Shown in pieces: positions 55,882 through 64,000 of a stretch of DNA of 64,000 nucleotides (positions are counted from its first letter, which is position 1; every line of letters starts with the position of its first letter). This DNA comes from Gemmatimonadaceae bacterium. Lineage in GTDB: Bacteria; Gemmatimonadota; Gemmatimonadetes; Gemmatimonadales; Gemmatimonadaceae. The position numbers and the translations under genes were made by a program. Where the stretch lies: positions 82,715-146,714 of the forward strand of contig JADZCT010000038.1 of NCBI GenBank assembly GCA_020851455.1, given 5' to 3'. The notes beneath the pieces are model-generated. The model worked only from the letters and a program-made list of their open reading frames with translations. It was not told the origin of the DNA and did not search any database.

Positions 55882-56349
55882 TTACCGCTTGGCCGGCCCC
55901 TTGGGCTGGTAGGTGCCCGCTTCGGTGTGGAACGGGATGGAGAACCGGTTCCAGCCGTTGATCCCGACGATCGCCAGCGTCAGGTCAACCAGTTCCTTCT
56001 CGCTGAAGTGACGCCGCGCCTCGCCGTACAGTTCGTCGGGCACGTCGCCCTTCGAGATGAGCGTGACTGCCTCCGTCCACGCCAGCGCCGCGCGCTCGCG
56101 ATCACTGTAGAACGGCGCCTCGCGCCACGCCGGCAGCACGTACAGGCGCTGCTCCGTCTCGCCGCTGGCGCGCGCATCCTTCGAGTGCATGTCGAGGCAA
56201 TACGCGCACTTGTTGATCTGCGACGCCCGCATCTTGACCAGCTCGAGCAGCGAGTGCTCGATACCGCAGTTCCGCACATACGTCTCTATTCCCAGCATCG
56301 CCTGCAGCGCACCCGGTGCCGCCTTGGCGTAATCGAGCCGTTCACTCAT
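55882..56349 (-). CDS. AhpD/carboxymuconolactone decarboxylase-family protein
   Basis: A 155-residue AhpD-like protein. The redox motif C48-AY-C51 with LDMH55 (ExxKxRAS...CAYCLDMH, as in AhpD) is complete. The family includes alkylhydroperoxidase partners and carboxymuconolactone decarboxylases; the CxxC plus His strongly suggests peroxide reduction. GGGAGG lies 4 nt before the ATG. It is the last gene of the run containing tyrosine phenol-lyase, after which a double hairpin occurs. Confidence 0.88.
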   Translation of the reverse strand: MSERLDYAKAAPGALQAMLGIETYVRNCGIEHSLLELVKMRASQINKCAYCLDMHSKDARASGETEQRLYVLPAWREAPFYSDRERAALAWTEAVTLISKGDVPDELYGEARRHFSEKELVDLTLAIVGINGWNRFSIPFHTEAGTYQPKGPAKR

Positions 56350-56383
56350 GACACCCTCCCAATAAGAAAGAAACGACCGCTGC

Positions 56384-58674
<2,291 letters not shown>

Positions 58675-58776
58675 TCAGCACTCAGGCGGTGCGAGCGCCA
58701 GACTCGAAAGATACTAGAGAACCCCGCGCGCGGCGTGTGACGCTCGTCCCATGCGCCCCCGCGGCCGCACGCACGT

Positions 58777-58869
58777 CCCGTGGCGGTGCGCTGCCAGCGT
58801 CAGGCCCCCCGTGGCGGCGCACTGCCGGCGTCAGGCCCCCCGTGGCGGCGCACTGCCGGCGTCAGGCCC
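58777..58869. repeat. Three tandem 31-bp repeats across the ilvA stop codon
   Basis: Three copies of a 31-bp unit with the core GTGGCGGCGCACTGCCGGCG, at about 58777-58807, 58808-58838 and 58839-58869. Copies two and three are identical; copy one differs at two positions. The last copy contains the ilvA stop, so the stop codon and following bases are duplicated. Each unit has a potential hairpin. It could be a terminator array, a REP-like element or slippage. Confidence 0.8.
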
Positions 58870-60088
58870 ACTCCCCGGGGTCCACACGGGCAACCATTCC
58901 GTCGCGGGCGAGCAGATCAATGATTGCCGTGAGGTGGTCGCGGCCGTGGGTCTCGAGGTACATGATGATCTTCACGTCCCGCACGCCGATGTCGGCGAAG
59001 GCGCGCCGGTGCGCCACTTCGAGCACGTTTGCGCCGGCGTCGGCGACCAGCCGCGTAATGTGCGCGAGGGAACCCGGCAGGTCGCGCACCATGACGCTGA
59101 GCCGCGCCAGGCGGCCGTCGGCCACGAGGCCGCGGTCAATGATCCGCCCCACGAGGTTCACGTCTATGTTGCCGCCCGAGAGCACCATCACGGCAACGTC
59201 GTCCTTGTGCAGCGGAAGCTGGCCGTCAATAAGCGCCGCAAGCGGGGTCGCGCCCGCACCCTCGGCCATGAACTTCTCACGCTCGAGCAGGAGATGCACG
59301 GCGGCTGCGATGCGCGGCTCCTCGACGGCGACGATGTCGTCAACGTAGCGCTGGATGAGCGGGAAGGTGCGGTCGCCCACACGCTTCACGGCGATGCCGT
59401 CGGCGATGGTGTCGCGCGTCTCGATATGCACCACGTGGCCCGCGCGGCGCGACGCCAGTGCCGACGGCGCCGCGGCGGCCTCGACCCCGAAGATCCGGAT
59501 GTCGGGCCGCTGCTCCCGGATCGCGATCGCGGTGCCCGAGATGAGCCCGCCGCCGCCAATCGGCACGACTACGGCCGTCATCTCCGGCACCTGCTCGAGC
59601 AGTTCGAGGCCGAGTGTGCCCTGCCCAGCGATGACGCGGTCGTCGTCGAACGCGTGAACGAAAACGCGGTGATCGTCGGCTTCGATCCGCCGCGCCTCGG
59701 TCATCGCATCGGAGAGCGTGGCGCCGTGAAAGCGCACGCCCGCGCCGAAGCCGCGCGTGTTCGCCACCTTCACCAGCGGCGTGTGCTCGGGCATCACGAC
59801 CTCGACGGACACGCCGAGCCGGGCGCCATGGTACGCCACTGCCTGCGCATGGTTGCCCGCGCTGGCCGTCACGACGCCGCTTTTACGCTCGTCGTCGCTC
59901 AGGTCGAGCATGCGGTTGAGCGCGCCGCGATCCTTGAACGACCCCGTTCGCTGGGCGCTCTCGAGCTTCACGTGCAGCGCGCAAGGAAGGCGGTCGCGCA
60001 TGGCGAGCGCCGGAACGACAGGCGTCCTGACGATCCCGTCGTGAATCCGCTCGCGTGCTTCGCGAACCGCAGCGAGTGTGACTGTCAC
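58862..60088 (-). CDS. ilvA: Threonine ammonia-lyase with ACT domain
   Basis: A 408-residue PLP enzyme. The PLP lysine is K52 in GSFKDRGA, followed by the glycine loop VVPIGGGGLISG (about 170-181) and SGGNIDVNL. An ACT regulatory domain occupies the last 75 residues (RLSVMVRDLPGSLAHI, with a VLEVAHRRAF hinge). It makes 2-oxobutyrate and ammonia from threonine (isoleucine synthesis or threonine breakdown). The single ACT domain is more like the catabolic or short biosynthetic type. GTG start at 60088 overlaps the cupin stop. The 31-bp repeats begin at its stop codon. Confidence 0.92.
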   Translation of the reverse strand: MTVTLAAVREARERIHDGIVRTPVVPALAMRDRLPCALHVKLESAQRTGSFKDRGALNRMLDLSDDERKSGVVTASAGNHAQAVAYHGARLGVSVEVVMPEHTPLVKVANTRGFGAGVRFHGATLSDAMTEARRIEADDHRVFVHAFDDDRVIAGQGTLGLELLEQVPEMTAVVVPIGGGGLISGTAIAIREQRPDIRIFGVEAAAAPSALASRRAGHVVHIETRDTIADGIAVKRVGDRTFPLIQRYVDDIVAVEEPRIAAAVHLLLEREKFMAEGAGATPLAALIDGQLPLHKDDVAVMVLSGGNIDVNLVGRIIDRGLVADGRLARLSVMVRDLPGSLAHITRLVADAGANVLEVAHRRAFADIGVRDVKIIMYLETHGRDHLTAIIDLLARDGMVARVDPGEWA

Positions 60089-60474
60089 TGGGCGGTTGTG
60101 CTGTGCGGCGGCTCGTGCGGTTCCGCGACCACGCTGATCAGGAAAATGCCGCCATCCCTGGACGTGACGGTATGGGCCAGTCCCGCGCCGAGGGCAAAGA
60201 GCGTGCCCGCGGCAAGCGTGTGCACCTTGCCCGCGGCTTCAACGTCTATCGCGCCTTCCAGCACCTGAACCGTGATCGGCCCTTCGGCGTGATGCTCCCT
60301 GAGCGCACCGCCTGGCTTGAGCGCGACCATCGTCACCCTGAGCGGCCCATTCTTGACGATCGTCCGCCCGATGCGCTCGCCCACTTCGGCGAGGGCAGCG
60401 CGCACCGCCTTCTTCTCTTCTTCCATGGAGAAGGTCAGCGCGTTGCCGGTTACCGCGTGATCCAATGACGACAT
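60085..60474 (-). CDS. Cupin domain protein
   Basis: A 129-residue single-domain cupin. The first cupin motif is LREHHAEGPITVQVLEG (about 58-74) and the second ALGAGLAHTVTS (about 95-106), with His ligands at HH and AHT. The N-terminal helix MEEEKKAVRAALAEVGERI is extra. Cupins of this size may be metal-binding sensors or enzymes; none is assigned. The gene is between the Fe-S oxidoreductase (1 bp upstream) and ilvA (4-nt overlap), so all three are made together. Confidence 0.8.
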   Translation of the reverse strand: MSSLDHAVTGNALTFSMEEEKKAVRAALAEVGERIGRTIVKNGPLRVTMVALKPGGALREHHAEGPITVQVLEGAIDVEAAGKVHTLAAGTLFALGAGLAHTVTSRDGGIFLISVVAEPHEPPHSTTAQ

Positions 60475-62604
60475 TCACTCCTCCGTTCGTTGCAACAGGC
60501 GCTCCGCAACGACCTCCGCTACGTCGAGCACCCGCACGTTTTCGTCGCGCGCCTTGGCGCCGTCCGCCATCATCGTCATGCAGAAGGGGCACGCGACGGC
60601 AATCGTGGTGGCGCCCGTGGCCACCGCTTCGTCCGTGCGTTCGGCGTTGATGCGCTTGCCCACGCGCTCTTCCATCCACATACGCCCGCCGCCCGCGCCG
60701 CAGCAGAACGAACGGTCGCGGGTACGCTTCATCTCCACCATCTCCGAACCCGGCGCCGCCTTCCTGAGCACGTTGCGGGGCGCGTCGTACACGCCGTTGT
60801 AGCGGCCGAGGTAGCACGGGTCGTGGTAGGTCATGCGGCCGATCGAGTCGGCCAGTTCGTCACGCATCGGGATGCGACCCGCCTCCATCAACCGCTCGAT
60901 GAACGTCGAGTGGTGCACCACATCGTAGTGGCCGCCGAGATCCGGGAGCTCGTTGCCCAGCTGGTGGAAGCAGTGCGGGCACGCCGTGACGATCTTCGTG
61001 ACGTTGTAACCGTTGAGCACGCCCACCACGTCCTTTGCCAGCGTCTGGTAGAGGTACTCGTTGCCCATTCTGCGCGCGGGGTCGCCGTGGCAGCGTTCTT
61101 CCTGGGCGAGGATGGCGAACCTGATGCCCGCTGCCTTGAGGATCTTCGCGAATGCGATGGTCGTCTTCCTGGAGCGGTCGTCGAACGACCCCATGCATCC
61201 CACCCAGTAGAGGATGTCCGGCTTCTCGCCGCGCGCCTTCATCTCAGCCATAGTGGGAATGTCGAGGCCGTCGGCCCACCTGGCCCGGTCGGCCGGGTCG
61301 AACGCCCACGGCGAGCCGCGCTGTTCCATTGATTCGAACGCCGGCATGATTTCTTCCGGGAAGCGCGACTCCGTGAGCACCAGGCCGCGCCGCATTTCGG
61401 TAATGATCGAAAGCTGGTCAATCGAGACCGGGCATTCCTGCACGCAGGCGCGGCAACTCGTGCAGGCCCAGAGTTCCTCGTCGGTGATGTAGGTGTCGAG
61501 CAGGGCGCGGGGTGGCGCGTCGCCCGACCCGGCGACCGCGGTGCCTGCCCCACCCGTTGCGGCCGTTCCCCCTCCTGCCGTGCCGATGCCTTTGACGCTC
61601 GCGTGTGCGTGGTTGCGGCCAAGCAGACCGATTCCCGCGCCTTCCGCCACTTCCTCGAGGCGTTCGCGCGTGTTCACCATGATCTTGCGGGGCGAGAGCA
61701 GCTTGCCCGTGATGTTCGCCGGGCAGGCCGCCGTGCAGCGGCCGCACTCCGTGCAGGCGAAGCTGTCGAGCAGCGACTTCCACGAGAGCTGCTGGACATC
61801 CTTCGCACCGAACACTTCCGTGTCGGCGTCGAGGTCCATCAGCTTCAGCGTGCCAGGCTTGCCCGGCCCGCTCGTGTTGGAGAGGTACACGTTCGGCAGC
61901 GAAACCACCACGTGCAGGTGCTTCGAGTACGGCAGGTAGTTCAGGAAACCGAGCACCAGGAGCCCGTGCGCCCACCAATTAACGGTATGGCCCGCGTTCA
62001 GTACTCCTTCCGGCAGCCCCACCAGCGCGCGCGAGATCGCGTACGAGAGCGGGCGGAACGCCGCCGTAGCCGCCAATCCCTCGCTCGCCAACTTGAAGGA
62101 TTCCGCGCCGAACATCGTGACCATCAGGGCGCCGATCCACGCCAGGATGAGGAGCGGGTCGTTGGGGTGGGTCTCTGTGCCCTGCAGGCGCTTGATGCGC
62201 TTTGTGAGCCGCCGCCAGAGAGCGAAGCTCACTGCGCCGATCACCAGGAGGCCCCAGAGATCCTGATTAACGGTGTAGAACTGGTAGACGCGGAACGGCA
62301 GCCAGGTGGCGTACGAGAATCCGGGATAGGCGCCCGCGGCCAGGAACTCGATCGTGCCCGCCGTGAGCACGCAAAAGCCCCAGAAGATGGCCGCATGCAT
62401 TGGTCCCGCGATCGAGTCGCGGAAGATCTTCTTCTGGAAGATGGCGATCTCGATGAGGTTCGTGAGGCGCCTCGGGACGCCGCCCCAGCGCGAGTCGCTG
62501 GTCACGCCGAGCCGGAGCTGGCGAACGAGTCGCATACCGTTCCACGCGAACAGCCCGAAGGCCGTCACGATGATCAGCGCGAAGGTGAAGTTCACGAGGG
62601 TCAT
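60475..62604 (-). CDS. Membrane Fe-S oxidoreductase (HdrD-like, candidate ETF:menaquinone reductase)
   Basis: A 709-residue protein. The N-terminal part (about 1-260) has five to six membrane helices resembling nitrate reductase gamma-type cytochrome b. Two [4Fe-4S] motifs follow, [12 protein letters not shown] and [12 protein letters not shown], then two cysteine-rich domains: [10 protein letters not shown] with ACPHCFHQ, and CYLGRYN with [10 protein letters not shown]. This layout is known from electron-transfer-flavoprotein:menaquinone oxidoreductases and HdrD-like proteins. It would move electrons from soluble donors to menaquinone. The start at 62604 drops an unsupported N-terminal extension. 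Confidence 0.85.
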   Translation of the reverse strand: MTLVNFTFALIIVTAFGLFAWNGMRLVRQLRLGVTSDSRWGGVPRRLTNLIEIAIFQKKIFRDSIAGPMHAAIFWGFCVLTAGTIEFLAAGAYPGFSYATWLPFRVYQFYTVNQDLWGLLVIGAVSFALWRRLTKRIKRLQGTETHPNDPLLILAWIGALMVTMFGAESFKLASEGLAATAAFRPLSYAISRALVGLPEGVLNAGHTVNWWAHGLLVLGFLNYLPYSKHLHVVVSLPNVYLSNTSGPGKPGTLKLMDLDADTEVFGAKDVQQLSWKSLLDSFACTECGRCTAACPANITGKLLSPRKIMVNTRERLEEVAEGAGIGLLGRNHAHASVKGIGTAGGGTAATGGAGTAVAGSGDAPPRALLDTYITDEELWACTSCRACVQECPVSIDQLSIITEMRRGLVLTESRFPEEIMPAFESMEQRGSPWAFDPADRARWADGLDIPTMAEMKARGEKPDILYWVGCMGSFDDRSRKTTIAFAKILKAAGIRFAILAQEERCHGDPARRMGNEYLYQTLAKDVVGVLNGYNVTKIVTACPHCFHQLGNELPDLGGHYDVVHHSTFIERLMEAGRIPMRDELADSIGRMTYHDPCYLGRYNGVYDAPRNVLRKAAPGSEMVEMKRTRDRSFCCGAGGGRMWMEERVGKRINAERTDEAVATGATTIAVACPFCMTMMADGAKARDENVRVLDVAEVVAERLLQRTEE

Positions 62605-62838
62605 TAGGAGTGAACCTAGCTCTTGTGGAGTGGGGTGGGAATGCGCGGCCTTGGTCCCTGATTTCTTCTCCAGCAGCGATCGCCTTCTGACAGCGGCACG
62701 GATCGGGGCTACACCGAATCGCCCCGGGATTCCCGGAGACTCCGAGCCAGAAGTGGCTCCGCAATTTTGCACAGGGCGGATAACTGGACAGGCGGGCTGA
62801 CCGGGCGATCTTTCGCCCCATGCATCGAGGAGTCCCCG
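62605..62838. other. Spacer between the Fe-S gene and the IS3 remnant
   Basis: No gene is visible here. It should contain the Fe-S operon promoter (minus strand). The right part (from about 62760) looks like the outer end of the insertion element, ending in a GAGGAG before the orfA-like start at 62839. Confidence 0.4.
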
Positions 62839-63360
62839 ATGTCGAAGCGATCCCGCCGGAATCACGCCCCAGAGTACAAGGCCAAGGTGGCTTTGGCGGC
62901 CGTGAAGGGCGAAGCGACGCTCGAGAACGATTTTTCAGATCACGCACACCAGGGCCGGGTGGCTGAGCGCCAGGCGATGAGCGACCGGACCCACGCGCTG
63001 CATCTGAACTTTCCCTTTGCCGGGGCCAGCATGCTGCGCCGGCGGGCGTGAACGTCGGCCGTCGGTACGCGACGACGCTGATGCGCCGCATGGGGATCCG
63101 TGCCATCGCGCCGCAGCCGGGCACGAGCAAGAGACACCGGGCGCACCCGGTCTTTCCCTGCCTCCTGCGCGGGCGCGCGATCACGCAGCCCCATCAGGTG
63201 TCGGCGATGGACATCACCTGCATCCCCATAGCGCGCGGCTTCCTCTTCCTGGCGGCCAGTCATGGACTGGGCGAGCCGTCGGGTGCTGAGATGGCGCACG
63301 CCCGTCACGCTCGGACACGGACTTCTGCGTCGAAGCTGTGGAGGACGCGCCCACCCATCT
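62839..63360 (+). pseudogene. Decayed IS3-family transposase (orfA/orfB remnant)
   Basis: An orfA-like start [17 protein letters not shown] and [11 protein letters not shown] is followed at once by a broken joint. From about 62996 an orfB-like fragment reads LHLNFPFAGASML, then VNVGRRYATTLMRRMGI, TSKRHRAHPVFP and QVSAMDITCIPIARGFLFL, the DDE-region start. It then frameshifts (MDWASRRVLRWR, later TDFCVEAVEDA in another frame) and is cut near 63355. Most of orfA and the C-terminal half of orfB are gone. The element is dead. Confidence 0.85.
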
Positions 63361-63528
63361 AGTTATCCACCGGCCTCAGGCTGTACAGAAAAGCGAGACC
63401 ACTTCTTGAATGCGCGGCGCGCCGTGCCTCCCGTCGGAGCGTCCATGCGAGGCGCGGATGGCGATCACCAAGCATGCGCCGCGACGCATGGGCTATCGCG
63501 GCTCGAAATCATATCGTGATTCTTCGCA
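63361..63528. other. Spacer right of the IS3 remnant
   Basis: Nothing recognisable was found. The base composition is lower in GC than in most of the window and resembles the following gene, so the insertion may mark the edge of an acquired segment. Confidence 0.35.
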
Positions 63529-64000
63529 CTACCGCATCAAACGGACGGCGACGTCCACGGTCCGAACCGACTCTCCGACTGGAAGAATGCCACGCACCGT
63601 GTACGTTCCAGCTTCGACCACCGCGGGCGGAGCTGAGGGCGTCGAGCGGAGGGCATCTCCACGCCACTGCTGCGTAATCGAGTACTGTTCGCCAGGCGCG
63701 AGTGTGACCGGTATGGCGTTCGCAAAGCAAAATTGTTCGCTCGCCGGCCCAACGCGTTGCCCTGCGGAATCGAACACTGCGAACGCTGTTGTACAATCGT
63801 TCGTTAGAAGGACTTGAGGTCGCTCGGAGACGTTAGTAGCGGTCACGGTCACAGCAACGCTGTCACCAATTCGGGGGGTAAGTCCCAAGGTTAGTTGAAA
63901 AACAGGTGGTGCCGCGGTACTAGAATGTGAATCCGGCCAAGGATCTCCATTCATTCCCGAGGACACCACCCATGCCAAGAGTACGACGGAAGCCGACAAA
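63529..64000 (-). CDS. Secreted BsuPI-like proteinase-inhibitor domain protein (5' end outside window)
   Basis: About 157 residues are visible; the start is probably beyond the right edge because the first in-window start codon (TTG at 63999) lies in the middle of a hydrophobic, signal-like stretch (SASVVLLAWVVSSG). The rest is a beta-sandwich: VAVTVTATNVSERPQVLL, FAVFDSAGQRV, then VTLAPGEQYSITQQW and GTYTVRGIL. This follows the BsuPI (intracellular proteinase inhibitor) pattern, also found in secreted proteins with unknown roles. It borders the IS remnant. Confidence 0.6.
   Translation of the reverse strand, partial: LSASVVLLAWVVSSGMNGDPWPDSHSSTAAPPVFQLTLGLTPRIGDSVAVTVTATNVSERPQVLLTNDCTTAFAVFDSAGQRVGPASEQFCFANAIPVTLAPGEQYSITQQWRGDALRSTPSAPPAVVEAGTYTVRGILPVGESVRTVDVAVRLMR

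Overview
The window is a GC-rich bacterial chromosome segment, densely packed with genes and rich in start/stop overlaps of the ATGA and GTGA kind. The gene set points to a Gram-negative, menaquinone-using, aerobic heterotroph. It has SusC/SusD-type outer-membrane nutrient uptake, a futalosine-type ubiA/ubiD/ubiX/menG cluster with no dedicated ubiquinone genes, DUF5916 and S9 secreted proteins, type IV pilus minor pilins and TonB-dependent haem uptake. Gemmatimonadota is my best guess. This is inference from gene content and protein style, not from a marker gene; no rRNA or tRNA gene was seen.

Region by region: 1-5.4 kb (minus strand) is a SusC/SusD/DUF4397 lipoprotein operon. 5.8-10.0 kb (minus) is a metallophosphoesterase plus the late menaquinone genes. 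10.1-11.9 kb (plus) is an ECF sigma factor with two membrane proteins. 12.0-13.8 kb (minus) is a SAM hydrolase and an Mrp/ApbC ATPase. 13.9-17.9 kb (minus) holds four minor pilin genes, with an NtrC-type regulator and histidine kinase upstream (18.1-20.7 kb), then nrnA, an amino-acid permease, guaB and cell-wall or secreted proteins to 27.6 kb. 27.7-38.1 kb (plus) carries gpmI, an outer-membrane protein, mobA, dacB, moeA, a zinc-ribbon membrane protein, argJ and a secreted S9 peptidase. 38.2-42.2 kb has sixA, NAD salvage genes (pncB-pncA) and lplA. 42.4-48.6 kb (plus) has a DUF5916 barrel protein, a Rieske/FAD reductase, and a module of a cysteine-bearing HTH regulator followed by DUF2249, a TIM-barrel-like protein and DUF2249.

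48.7-55.7 kb (minus) has a phosphotriesterase-family protein and a haem-type uptake operon (receptor, binding lipoprotein, permease, ATPase) ending in an e(P4)-like acid phosphatase. Two palindromes lie upstream of the receptor. 55.9-62.6 kb (minus) is an amino-acid and electron-transfer run: membrane Fe-S oxidoreductase, cupin, threonine deaminase, a 31-bp tandem repeat, tyrosine phenol-lyase, a PEP mutase-family lyase and an AhpD-like protein. The right end holds a decayed IS3-family element and a secreted BsuPI-like protein cut by the window edge.

The loci most worth following up are the regulator/DUF2249/TIM-barrel/DUF2249 module, the haem operon ending in an e(P4)-like phosphatase with its palindromes, the ECF sigma factor with unrecognised membrane partners, and the repeats at the ilvA stop codon and upstream of argJ. 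All domain calls were made by eye without database searches.
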